Source of the DNA: Cyanoderma ruficeps
Lineage: Eukaryota; Chordata; Aves; Passeriformes; Timaliidae
DNA: 64,000 nucleotides
NCBI GenBank assembly: GCA_008694505.1
Contig: VZDJ01000223.1
Location: forward strand, 2,507,350 to 2,571,349
Direction: 5' to 3'
Shown: positions 40,301 through 64,000 of the stretch, one piece after another
Numbering within the stretch: position 1 is the stretch's first letter
Layout: each line of letters starts with the position of its first letter
Made by a program: the position numbers and the translations under genes
Notes under the pieces: generated by a model
Seen by the model: the letters and a program-made list of their open reading frames with translations, nothing else
The model's database searches: none
What the model was told of the DNA's origin: nothing

Positions 40301-40507
40301 GCATGTGCACAGGGCCAGGTTTTCATCGGAAGGAGGGATGAGGGATATGAAGTACGAGATGATTTGCCGCAGAAAGTCTGGGCGAAGAAGAAAAAACCAG
40401 TGATCACTCTGGTCACGCCAGTGAGAGAGTTTGTGTTTATCTGTGACAGTGACTGGAAGCAGAGGGAGTGGATGGATGCCTTGAACAGAGTCATCACCCA
40501 ACTCTGA
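33782..40507 (+). CDS. ADAP2: ADAP2 (centaurin alpha-2), ArfGAP with dual PH domains (10 exons, 363 aa)
   Basis: Exons: 33782-33872, 34900-35030, 35669-35760, 35883-35968, 36309-36418, 37065-37211, 37913-37996, 38392-38454, 39630-39707, 40298-40507 (TGA 40505-40507). The sum is 1092 nt with all phases matching. Order of domains: an ArfGAP zinc finger with C24-x2-C27-x16-C44-x2-C47 and the catalytic-type arginine in IHR (R52); a first PH domain about 134-235 (CLWKLG ... [13 protein letters not shown]); a second PH domain about 256-360 (GYMEKTGPK ... [11 protein letters not shown]). Family role: a GTPase-activating protein for Arf6 recruited to the plasma membrane by PtdIns(4,5)P2/PtdIns(3,4,5)P3; also reported to bind beta-tubulin and to restrict entry of some RNA viruses. 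The C-terminus ends VITQL, about 18 residues shorter than in human, so the human Ser/Thr-rich tail is absent. Starting MDYEHNK, it differs from human MGDRERNK, but the spacing to the zinc finger is the same. Confidence 0.96.
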
Positions 40508-40629
40508 TCCACGGGGAGGAGCAGGCAGGCAGCTACATTCCACCTGCCTGCAGCTTCTGGCCACACAGGGACAGGGTTGTTTTCAACAGAGTGGGGTGAA
40601 TGTTTCTTACTGCGCTACGTTTCTGGCAC

Positions 40630-40635
40630 AATAAA
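40630..40635 (+). other. ADAP2: Polyadenylation signal of ADAP2
   Basis: AATAAA 123 bp after the stop codon, implying a short 3' UTR ending near 40655. Confidence 0.7.
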
Positions 40636-40655
40636 AAACCAAGCCAAGTTTAAAT

Positions 40656-41870
40656 TGTGAGGATACTGTAATGGAATCACTCCTCTAATGGAATCACACA
40701 GATGCTCCTAGCTCCTTGCTTTCAGCAGTCTCTACTGTTTGGCTTTTATGTGAATGGCAAATCCAACATCCAATGAACTTTTGCCAGAGCAGAACCCCAC
40801 AAGGTGCCCTGGTAAACGCATCGAGAGTACAGGATGATCAAACACTGATCTGTCTCACCCAAGAACAGATGAAGCTTAATGAGCTTGATTAATGAACATT
40901 GAAAGGCAGAAACAAGTTTTAAAAGTATTTTCTTCAGTGACTTGCTTGCAGACGCCCCACGAATGAGGACTGGTGTCCAGTGTTGGAGGGGAGCCTTCTC
41001 ATCAGGTACCACTGTGTGCAGGAACTGATGGAGATTGCACTGGCTGACACAGAGCACTGAGTGTTTCCACGCCTCAAGACAAAGTCTGAGATCTGGTTCT
41101 ACAAAGCAGCAAGTCATTCACACATTTAATTCTTCTTTGCAATAGCCCAGTTTTACAAATCAAGAGGAAGTCTTGCAGACCAAGTTTCTGGTGAGGCTTC
41201 CACCTTCTGCTGACAATTGCCAGCTGGTCTTGAGATACTCAAAATACTTCTTTTTTTCAGAAATGAGAAGTGCTTGCAGGAGTTAGTGACACTAATTCTC
41301 CTTTCTCCCCACGCCTCCCCCCCAGTAGTGGAAAGGAATTGTTGGAGTTGCGTTATCATTCTGCCTTTCTCAGCCAGCTCATCGTCCTGCTCTGAGCAAT
41401 GTGCAGCAGTTTTAATTGTTGATATGTTCCCATGAACTTCCCTGTGTTCCGGGCTCTGTCCCCACACAACCCCATTCGTTCTAGCTCACATGGTGGTTCA
41501 GCAATTCTATTAAACAGCCTAATCCTGCAGCCCCTGAAATCAACAGAAAGCAGCTTTTGACTTGTACGAGGAATAATGTCAATCTTCATTTGTTAGTTGT
41601 TATTTTGAGATGACCTGAGCAGCTCGGGATGACCTCAGAAGGTTTTGGTCCCCCCCAGTATCCTGGACTTCAGTCAGGTTCTCCACTGTGCTGTGTTGTG
41701 CCACTGCTCTCCCGGCTGGGTCAGCACACTGCCCATGTCAGCAACTCTCACTATTACAAAATGGGGAAATTCACGGTGGAAATGAAATAGCGCAGATAAC
41801 GGGGACTTTTTTGGACAGTCAGTGAAAGTCAAGGCCAGGCCCTAAAGAGTTTTGCGTCACAGTTCATTTG
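40656..41870. other. Intergenic DNA between ADAP2 and RNF135
   Basis: No exon or RNA gene recognised. Ordinary base composition until the RNF135 CpG island begins near 41880. Confidence 0.5.
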
Positions 41871-41879
41871 CACCGGCAT

Positions 41880-42360
41880 CCCAAATCCTGCCCGTGGGGA
41901 GAGCAGAGCGGGGCGTTCTCGGCACCGGAGGAGGGGCTCGGGGAAATCGAAACTCCGCGGGGGCTCCGCTCCGCCCCGGGCCCGGCCATGGCCGCCGTCA
42001 TCGAGCTCGAGCAGCTGCGGCGCGTCCTGGAGCTGCAGTGCTCCTGCTGCCTGCAGCTCTTCGCGGAGCCCGTGCGGATCACGGGCTGCGGCCACAGCTT
42101 CTGCCGGGAGTGCATCCGGCAGTACTGCGACAGGTGGCCCCGCGCCGCCTGCCCGCTCTGCCGGACCGCCTTCGAGCCCCAGCACCTGCGGCCCAACCGC
42201 GAGCTGGCCGCGGTGCTCAGCCTCATCCCGAGGGAGCTGACGGAAGAGTTGGGAGCGCAGGAGGAGCCGGAACTCTGTGGAGCTGCTGCCTGCAACGACC
42301 GGAGCTCGGCAGGGCGGAGAGCTGGGGAGAAGGTACGGCCGGAGGCTTCATCCTCCGGCA
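41880..42360. promoter_or_regulatory. RNF135: CpG island / promoter of RNF135
   Basis: A CpG-rich block covering the 5' flank and first exon of RNF135. It includes the ISRE at 41941-41954. The start-codon context CCGGCCATGG is a strong Kozak match. Confidence 0.75.
41941..41954 (+). promoter_or_regulatory. RNF135: Interferon-stimulated response element (ISRE) upstream of RNF135
   Basis: GGGAAATCGAAACT matches the ISRE consensus RGGAAANNGAAACT at every fixed position. It lies 34 bp before the ATG inside the CpG island, a normal place for an ISGF3/IRF site. That it drives interferon induction of RNF135 here is inference. Confidence 0.75.
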
Positions 42361-45300
42361 GCCCGGGGCTCCTCCGCGACACCGCGGGACACTGCGGGGT
42401 GACATCCCCCGACTCCCCCGGGACATCCCCCGATGCCCAGGGACTCCTGCCCGCGACATTCTGGGGCGGCACCCTCGGGACAGGCCGGGTTTCCATCCCA
42501 CTCCAACCCCCGGCACAGTAACACATTGAACATGTTGGCTCGGCTAACACGGTGTTTGGGGCTCACTGGTGCTGTCTGACACATTGAGAGCTGCATAGCT
42601 GAATTAGAAGCACTAATACCTGTACATATTCAGCTGATGCACAGTAGTCATAAGTGACTTTCTTGTGCTGGGTGTTACTTATTGCATCAGCATTGCATTG
42701 GAGACTGCTGGAAGGACACGTAACATTATCAGACAGTGCTACAGCTCCACCCAGCTTCATGGCACAAAATGGGACAGGTTCATGTTCTAGGTCTGTGATT
42801 AAAACAACTCCCAGAGGAGGTGATGAGAAAAATGTGTTGACCTTCATTATCTTAGCACATATGTATCTTATTCAGTCAAGCTAAGAGCATATTGAAGCTC
42901 CCAGTTGCATGTAATTACATGTAATTAATTGGTGACTGTCGATGTTGACTTCATTGTGATTATTCCTACTCAGAATTGTGCCTTTCAGGCACCTCCTCAA
43001 CCAGTCCATTGCTTAACTAATGTCAGTGATGTAGGGAATTTTTATTATCCTGTTGCATAACCTAGTCATGCTTTCTCTGAGGTTTGTATAGATAAATAGT
43101 CCAATGTGTCCCTTTAAAGGAGGAAGAGATATGGGAGAGCTCCAAGCATCAAGAAATAACTGCAGACACCATCCACCTGTTGAGGAAAGATCTCAATAAA
43201 ACAAAGGTAAACACTGTACATTAATCACCTACAGTGACTTTCTGTTTCCCCTGTTCTGGAGATGTGATTAATTGCAGGGTTGCCTTCCAGCTCAGAGCAG
43301 GAATCTGCCTTTTTGTTCCCTTCTTTTCTGTCACAATTCTGTTTTTACTGATGAGGATGGCTATATGGCATCAGCTGCACTAATTTGTGTCTTTGGCTGG
43401 CACAAAGGCCACTGGAGTTGTGCATTGTTGTATTTTTCTGCTTATCCCAGGAGTAGCCTGAAGGTTTCTGGTTCAGTTAGATGCAAATTACAAATCGTAA
43501 GAGGGAATACTGAACTTTCTGAGTTGTCAAGCAGAGTCCACTGGCCATAAAATAGTCACGATCCTCAACGTGCCTCAAATCTCATTGCAGGCAATGCAGG
43601 ATATAGTGTCAAATATATTTTATTCCTTTGAACAATGTTTTCTGGTCTGCAGGGGTCAGTCAAAGAGCACATTAGATGGGCACTAATTCTCATATTCTCT
43701 GCATCTTTCCTAACTGCACAATGAACTCCATTTCTGCCTTTCAGGAATATACATCTCAGATCAAAAGCCAGATTATTAAAGATTTCTGTTGCATGAAGGA
43801 ATATGTTGAAAGACAGGAGAGAAACACACTGATGTTCATTGAACAAGAGCAAAAAGCTGCCCAACAGAAAATTGAAGAGACTATTCACCACCTCACAGAC
43901 ATCAAAGCCCAACCTGTAAGTGATGAAATGAAGTGGCAGAATATGAGTAGAAATTCTCAAGAAATGTCTGGGATAGCTGAATATGTTCAGAGCACCTTTG
44001 AGGTCCTCACTGCACCATTCTCATAGAGACAATGGTGTCAATCCATGGACATTGCTGTCAGCAGGCAGAGTTTGGAGTGAGAAATTCAGAGGGAAAAAAG
44101 TACTGAAAAAGGCACAAGCTTGGAATGCAATTCAGAACTAGATTTTTTCCAGGGATATTGGTGAGCTGGAATGAAGTGCAAGCTGCACTGCTGAAATCCA
44201 GCCCTCAGTCAAATCTAAAGTCAAGATCTTTCATGATCTTTTTATTTTCCAGAATTTGTATTTACACATAGCTATGCAAGTTAAAGAACTCACAGAGTTA
44301 TTAAATATTTTGTAACAGCTTTCTTGGGGAGAACACATCAAGGGTCCTTTAGAGGCAGCTTAAAGCACTTCAGATTGTGCAGAGCCCCTTTTGATGTTGA
44401 AAACAACAGTGCCAAGTGACGCAATGTAGCCAGGAGGAATTTGGAGTGGGGCAGTGGAACTGGTGCCGTGAGAGGCTGACTTGGAACAGAGACTAGACCG
44501 AGTTAAAGTTGGTATTTATTAAAAGTCCATAAAGGGTACACCTTGGGCAGGACAAGAGCCTGGCCAGGGTAACACCCAAGATGGACCCAAAATGGTCACA
44601 AAATGGACAACTGGTCACCAGGTTTCACACTTTTATAAGTTTTGGTCCATTTGCATGTTGGGGTTAATTGTCCAATTATATCTTCAGGTTATGAAGTTCC
44701 ATCCTCCTTGTGGCTCTCTTCAGTTCTCTGTTGTTTGTACCTTTTGGGCCTGAAGCTTTTAAGGGCTGTCCTTGGTCTCAAGCTGGAAAGAGATTGTTTT
44801 GTCTACCTACCCTGTGGAGAGAACTTACTGACACTTAATATGAAGCTCAGAGCCGCACACCTAGGCAGCACAGAATCTGAAAAATATGAAAGCTAAAACT
44901 TAAGGCATCACCATGAGACAGAATTGGACTTCCAGGACCCAGGCACAGGTGCCCACGTTGGAATTCACCTGATCCAGGGTCCTGTTACAGGCAGTGAAGG
45001 GAAATGGGTACTTTCAGAGTTATGTGGCCTACTTGAGATATCCACCTGCAAAGGAGATTAATCCAGCCTCCTAAAGGCTGTTTCCTCCTACAGACTCTAC
45101 ATACAAAGAGAGCAACTTCAGACGTAGATTTCCACAATTTCTAAATTAAGGCAAACTAAGCTTACCATTTCCTCACACTAATACATTTTCAAACTTTCAG
45201 TTTCAGTTCTAGAAGAAAAAGGAAGTTTAAAAAAAGTAACTTTTGTTTTCTTATGAACACTTACGGAAATTGTAATAAATATATATATAAAAGAAAAATT

Positions 45301-48062
45301 AGTCACATTTTCAGTTTTCTTAGGGAAAACACTCTTTTTATTTTTTAATAAGAATATCCTCCTTTGCCATTTTCTCTAAGATTTCAGGTTGGTTTGCTGA
45401 GGTAACTGTCCTATAAAGGAAACTTCTGATACGAAGAATAAGATTCTTGGAGAGATCACTGCTCTTTTTTTACTGAGGTGTTTTATTATATCTGATCTGT
45501 GAGATGAAATTACTGCTGTTGTTTACATCTTTCCCTTGTTATTTTGTCATTAGAGTGACTTATCTGAGAGGCAGAGGTACGAAGGTTCACCTTCAACAAT
45601 TAATAAAATTATGCTTGATGAGAAGCTTAATGTTGTCAAAAGTGCTGTAGAAGATCTTAAGAGAAAATTGGAAACTTTACTCTTGGAGAATTATGCTCAG
45701 CAACTCCCACCAGGTGAGTTTCCCTTCTTTTGAAATCTTTTTTTTAAAGGCTGTGTATCTAGGAAATAGATTAAAAAAATTACTTTGTGCTTATGAAATG
45801 CATGTGCAAATAAAACAAGAAACACGATACTCAGCAAAAAAAATAAAGGACACTAAAAAATTTTAAGACAGAAACTGCTTTATCTGCATAGAACGATCAA
45901 ACTGCTTTACCCGTCTCACTCTTCTGACAGTTCCCTTCTGACCACACCAGCATAGACTACTTTGTTAATTTTGAGTAAAAATGTTTGCCTACATGTCCTT
46001 TGTAATTTATACAATCAAAAAAAAGCAACTCCTTGTTTTGTACTTGAACCAGTAGCTGGGATTATTTAAGGTGTGTTTTCTTTTAGAAGCTTAAATCCTT
46101 CCTATGTACATTTTGAAGAATTGCCTTAACACTTCACTTGTTTTTGTATTTAGTGCAGCCTCCAGACTCATACCAGGAGCCAAGTGTCAGCTCATCATCT
46201 CCAGAGTCTGCAGCTGGCAGTCCTGAACCAACCATTTCCAGCCAGTTTTCTCAGTGTGAGTATCCAAGCCAGCAGGACTCTTAACAACGTCCAGGTGACC
46301 TTGAGAGGGGATTTGCTGAAGAAAACTGCCCTTGCCAACATCTGCAGGAGATGTGGCTGTTTACTGAAGCTTGGAAACACAATGGAGTTGCCATGAATGA
46401 ATCAGTTGCTGACACATTGTGTAACACTGTACCTGAGTGCAGATATAGGACCAAAAGGAGATAAGAAACCTGTTTCATGTAAGCTCTGTGGTAGCTTGTG
46501 CTGGCTGCAGAGTCTGAGCTGGTGTACAGGGAATTACTGCACCTCACTGATCTTTGCTGTTAAGCTGTAATTACTCCAGCTGTTACTTGAATGCTGCATC
46601 ATTTTGACAGAAACATTTTTACAATCAACACTCCACTACAGCTGTAGCTTAACAAAGAAAACAAATGGTTTTGCTGATAAAATATGTAAGAACTTGTCCC
46701 AGTGAACAGATGACTATAAGCTTTATTAAAGTAAGCATCCCATTTATTATTGACAAAAAGGTATTTAAAAAAAAAAGATTGTAGCTAGGAATAAAATCCA
46801 TCTTTTAGGGTGTTGCAGCATCCCTCTTGTTAGAGGGTGGAAATGGGCTGAGGCGCGGACCTCTTGTTTATCATAGCATGAAGAGTCCTGGTTTATTCCT
46901 CTTTACAGCTCAGCCATCCTGACTCCAACTGTTCACTGACTCTGGCTGCAGCAGCTCCTGCTGTAGGTTTCCCTTGCAGCCTCTGACTGCTGGTTATTTC
47001 CTGCTAAACTATGACTGTATATATTTGTTTGCAGACTCTGAGTGAAGGTTTTTACCCTGCCAGACTGTGACTGCAGGTTCCAGCAACAGGCTCTGACTGC
47101 AGACCCAGACTGACCTCACAGCAGTGATTCTCTCTCCCCAGGAGCCTCCTCCTTCCTCACCAGCTAGCCCACTCCCTTTTATCACACTTGTCCTTACTGG
47201 ATATAGCTGTGACTCATCAGGGGCGAGGCTGTACTGGGTAATTAACACAACTGTTACTTATCAGGGGTGAGGTCACCCTTATTCCCTTCTCCTGCAGTAG
47301 GGTGCATGGTACTTTCACCTGCAGTCCAGATGAGTCTGTCATGGGTATTTTCACAGTTAAATGTTTCAGTACTCCCAGGATACAGTTGATAGTACTTGGT
47401 TGAGGATTCTGAAATTTTGATTCAGGTTTATGGTATGATCATTTGGTTTAATTTCTCTTCTGGAGCAGGAATGCAGCTGCCTTCTTGTTGCCTGCATGTG
47501 AGAATATTTTCCTTTCTGTCTTCCAGGGGCAGCTGATGTGACTTTGGACCCCACAAGAGTACACAAGCACTTGGCACTCACAGCCCAGAACAGGAGAGTG
47601 ATGGTTTCCAGCCAGCTGACCACTTATCAACCATCACCCAAAAGATTCTGCATCAGCCAAGTGATGTGTTCCCAGGGCTTCTCTACTGGGTGCCACTACT
47701 GGGAAGTAATTACCAAGGACAGTGATGGATGGGCTGTTGGAGTTGCTCATGAAATGATTGGTAAGAGGGACAAATTGGGAAGAACTGAGCATTCCTGGTG
47801 TGTAGAATGGCTGGGTCCTAAGAAACAGCTGTCAGCATGGCATAAGAATCAAGAAACATTATTACACAAGGACAAACCACTGAAAGTTGGAGTTTTCCTG
47901 GAGCTACAAAAGAAGACCGTGTCATTTTACTCCATCGCTGACAAAGAAATGCTTTTGCACACCTTTGAAATCAGTACCTCACATCCTCTCTACCCTGCTT
48001 TCTGGCTGTACACTCTAGAAAGAAATGGATCTTTAACTATAAGTCAGCCAAACAGGAGATAA
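41988..48062 (+). CDS. RNF135: RNF135 (Riplet), RING-SPRY E3 ubiquitin ligase for RIG-I (6 exons, 466 aa)
   Basis: Exons: 41988-42332, 43120-43206, 43745-43915, 45554-45713, 46154-46255, 47527-48062 (TAA 48060-48062). The sum is 1401 nt with all phases matching. A C3HC4 RING lies at about 18-58: C18, C21, C34, H36, C39, C42, C55, C58 (CGHSFC is intact). Exons 2-4 encode a coiled coil (about 120-250, e.g. FIEQEQKAAQQKIEETIHHL). Exon 5 gives a Ser/Pro-rich linker, and exon 6 a complete PRY-SPRY domain (about 289-466: LDPTRVHKHL, GCHYWEV, GWAVGVA, YPAFWLY). Human RNF135 has 432 aa. Family role: a cytoplasmic ligase that binds RIG-I on double-stranded RNA through SPRY and adds K63-linked ubiquitin, switching on MAVS and interferon signalling. 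Synteny (after ADAP2) and architecture separate it from the related TRIM25. The frame is open upstream but has no ATG, which supports this start. Reported as lost in chicken; here no frameshift or stop is seen. Confidence 0.93.
44464..44920 (-). mobile_element. Solo LTR of an endogenous retrovirus, antisense in RNF135 intron 3
   Basis: Read on the - strand it starts TGTCTCATGG and ends CTCACGGCA, 457 bp. It has a TATA box (TATAAA, + 44632-44637) and, about 115 bp downstream, AATAAA (+ 44515-44520), the usual U3-R-U5 order. No internal retroviral region flanks it. No clean target-site duplication is visible. It may be ERVL-like; the family name is not certain. Confidence 0.7.
46811..47296 (-). 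mobile_element. Solo LTR, antisense in RNF135 intron 5
   Basis: A 486-bp element with TG...CA ends (+ strand TGTTGCAG ... CTCCTGCA). It is flanked by 6-bp near-duplications TTAGGG (46805-46810) and GTAGGG (47297-47302). On the - strand a TATA-like ATAAAAG (+ 47176-47182) precedes AATAAA (+ 46892-46897). A 6-bp duplication fits a class II (ERVK-like) element; that class assignment is inference. Confidence 0.6.
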
Positions 48063-49045
48063 AGCCTATTGAGAACAGGGACAATTTTGCCAATGCCTGC
48101 TGAGTTTCTATAAAAGCCTCAGTGTTTAGCACAGGAGTGTACCAAGGAATGAATGCATAACTACCTGGGCTTTGCTGGGAATCAGCAACTGATGCTTCTG
48201 TCTGCTCTGCTTCTCCTCACACTGTGCTCTGGTCTAGCCATACTTCATTAAGCAATTCCAGCCTATGTTAAGGCAGTAACCACCCCGTGGGAGTCACGTG
48301 GGTTTCTCAAGCAGCTTTAAGTAGATATTCGGGATATTCGTTGGAAAGAATGTACTAAGGAAACTCTAATGTTGGGGATAAGCCTTTTTCATGGACCTAA
48401 TTTTTCCTACGTTGATATAAAAAATACAGAACAGATTATGCCATTACTTTCTATCAAGTGAGTTTTCTTTAGACTGATTGATTGATTGATTAAGGAATGC
48501 TCAGAGAGCAAGAATGTTACTGATCTTAGGTATGAAAATCTTACCCTTTAGGGTAGGCACTAACTAGGAAATAGGCTTTGGATTTGAGGGCCTGACACTT
48601 CAGGGACGTGTTCCAGAAGAACATGATCTCACTGGAACCATATTTTAGACTTGCCCAGGCCAAAAGGTCTGGTGGTGGTGTGACCATGGGCTTGGTTGTG
48701 GAAGCAGATGTTCAAGTATGTTTATACCAGCTAATAAATCATGTGGTCACCTTACTGTCCTTTTAAAGGGCCTGCAAACAGGACTCTGTTTGGGAAGGAC
48801 CATCTGGTTTTACCAGCAAGCCTGAGACAAAGCAAGAGGTTCTCAGTTGCCTGTGGAGGGTGAAGTGACCAGAGCTGAGGTCCCACAAAACCTATGGACA
48901 GCTCAATTTCTGAGGTCCACTGCTTTGTGCAGGCAAACTGAAAGCAGCATTCCCAAGAAGCAAAAGCTTTTTCAGGAAGACTGTGGCATTTCAGAATTGA
49001 CAAAATAAATAGTTTATTGTGAATAAAGCATGTGGGATTCAGCTA
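48063..49045 (+). other. RNF135: RNF135 3' UTR with several polyadenylation signals
   Basis: Non-coding after the stop. AATAAA hexamers at 48733-48738, 49004-49009 and 49022-49027 suggest alternative ends near 48755 and 49045. A short (GATT)4 run lies at 48476-48491. Confidence 0.5.
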
Positions 49046-49419
49046 TCACATTTACTGGAATGGAGCTCCTTGGTTTTTAAAGTAGTTGACAGAACTGCTG
49101 TTCACCTTTAGTTAATCTCTGCTATCACTGAACACTCTGATGGATAAATGCACATTTGTATGCTCCCAGGGGTGTGTCTTCCAGCATCTCCAAGGCTGGG
49201 GTAGCTTTCCTGGGATGGCCAAAGCCACTGCCTTGTTAGTATTGAGGTCCCTTTGCTGGTTCGTGTGGAAAAACAACAGTTCGCTGGACATCCTTAATTC
49301 CCCACACACGAGTTGTGCCATGGTGCCCAGGGGCAGCAATTTGTTACTGTTTGGATCACAGCAACAACACACATAACAACACACAGTGCACATGGGAACC
49401 TGCTGTGTCACTACTTGAC

Positions 49420-49618
49420 CATTGGGAGGAATTTCCTGATGAGGTGATTTAACATGGGAACAATGTGCCCAGGTTGGAGTCACCATCCCTAGGGATGTTT
49501 GCGGAAAGACTGGACATGGCACTTGGTGCCACGGTCTGGTTGGCACGGTGGTGTTGGCTCCTAGGTTGGACGGGATGATCTCGGAGGTCTTTTCCACCCT
49601 CACTGATTCCGTGATCGC
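49420..49618 (+). mobile_element. CR1 LINE 3' end fragment abutting the RHOT1 promoter
   Basis: Shows the CR1 3' region: GGAGGAATTTCCTGATGAGG, GGAGTCACCATCCCTAGGGA, GGTTGGACGGGATGATCTC, GAGGTCTTTTCCACCC and a degenerate GATTCCGTGAT end. The 5' part is missing. The CpG island of RHOT1 begins where the element stops. Confidence 0.85.
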
Positions 49619-49888
49619 GGTGTGCTCGGAGTGCCCCGGGCTATCCCTCAGCGCTCCCTGCGGTCACGGCCGGCCCGGGGGAGCCGCCGCCTCCCGCCCG
49701 CGCCCTCAGGGGCGGCCGCCGCCCCGCGCAGCCGCCGCGCAGCCGCCGATCGCGGCCGGTCCCTCGCGAGCCGCCGTAGCGCGCCCGCCCCGCTCCGTGA
49801 GGGGAGCCCGGGCAGGCCAGGCCGCAGCGGCGCCGCCGCCCCCCCGCCCGATGTGAGCGGCCCCGGGCCGGGGGCAGCGAGCGCGGCC

Positions 49889-63710
<13,822 letters not shown>

Positions 63711-64000
63711 TAATGTTAAAATTCTGTGAATTATTCAGAGCCTTCTACAACAAACTAGTTTTAATTCTCTTTTCTTAATGTGGATTCCCCCCAGTTATTT
63801 TCTGTCCCAAATAACTTCTGGGTTTTTTGTTGATAATTTAGCCAAACCTGGTCAGACCTGTTATTTTTGAAACCTTGACCTGAGTTGTACAAAACTTAGT
63901 CCATTTATGATTACACTGCAGCGTATCAAATTATAACATGTGATGAATGATCAGAAGTCAGTCTACCTACCTATTCAGTAAGAAGCATCTGTCACACAGA

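Noticed and set aside
41864..42550. 228-codon - strand open frame over RNF135 exon 1
   Set aside because: Antisense shadow of the RING exon in a CpG island; no recognisable domain.
43916..44026. Read-through of RNF135 exon 3 giving about 36 extra residues and a stop (possible short isoform)
   Set aside because: A strong GTAAGT donor ends the exon and exon 4 continues in phase; the extension has no known similarity.

Overview
The window is vertebrate nuclear DNA from a bird. The genes are split by GT-AG introns, the promoters are CpG islands, and CR1 LINE 3' ends and ERV-type solo LTRs lie in introns and between genes. Five protein genes can be read exon by exon with consistent phase. They match a block known from human 17q11.2 and, from memory, chicken chromosome 19. 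An intact RNF135 argues against chicken or close galliforms, where this gene is reported lost. A passerine or other neoavian bird is my guess, not a proof.

Layout: 1-2040 holds no recognisable coding exon and is probably the 3' end of a + strand gene (SUZ12 is a syntenic guess). CRLF3 is on the - strand (CDS 15870 down to 4791, 8 exons, 441 aa) with a long 3' UTR. Its start codon is 600 bp from that of ATAD5 (+ strand, 16470-30397, 23 exons, 1829 aa), so the two share a CpG-island promoter that carries CRE-type and E-box sites. Between ATAD5 and ADAP2 a short - strand open stretch resembles the C-terminal end of TEFM, the gene found there in mammals; here it looks decayed. ADAP2 (+, 33782-40507, 10 exons, 363 aa) is followed by RNF135/Riplet (+, 41988-48062, 6 exons, 466 aa), which has a perfect ISRE just upstream of its ATG and two antisense solo LTRs in its introns. 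RHOT1/Miro1 (+, from 49889) runs off the right edge after 16 exons (472 codons).

The genes do not form one pathway. CRLF3 is a cytokine-receptor-like cytoplasmic protein, ATAD5 unloads PCNA, ADAP2 is a phosphoinositide-binding ArfGAP, RNF135 is the RIG-I ubiquitin ligase, and RHOT1 is a mitochondrial transport GTPase. The antiviral angle (RNF135 plus ISRE) is the most interesting biology. I did not find a wholly undescribed system. Exon coordinates were derived by hand from splice signals, phase and remembered family sequences; residue numbers follow those models.
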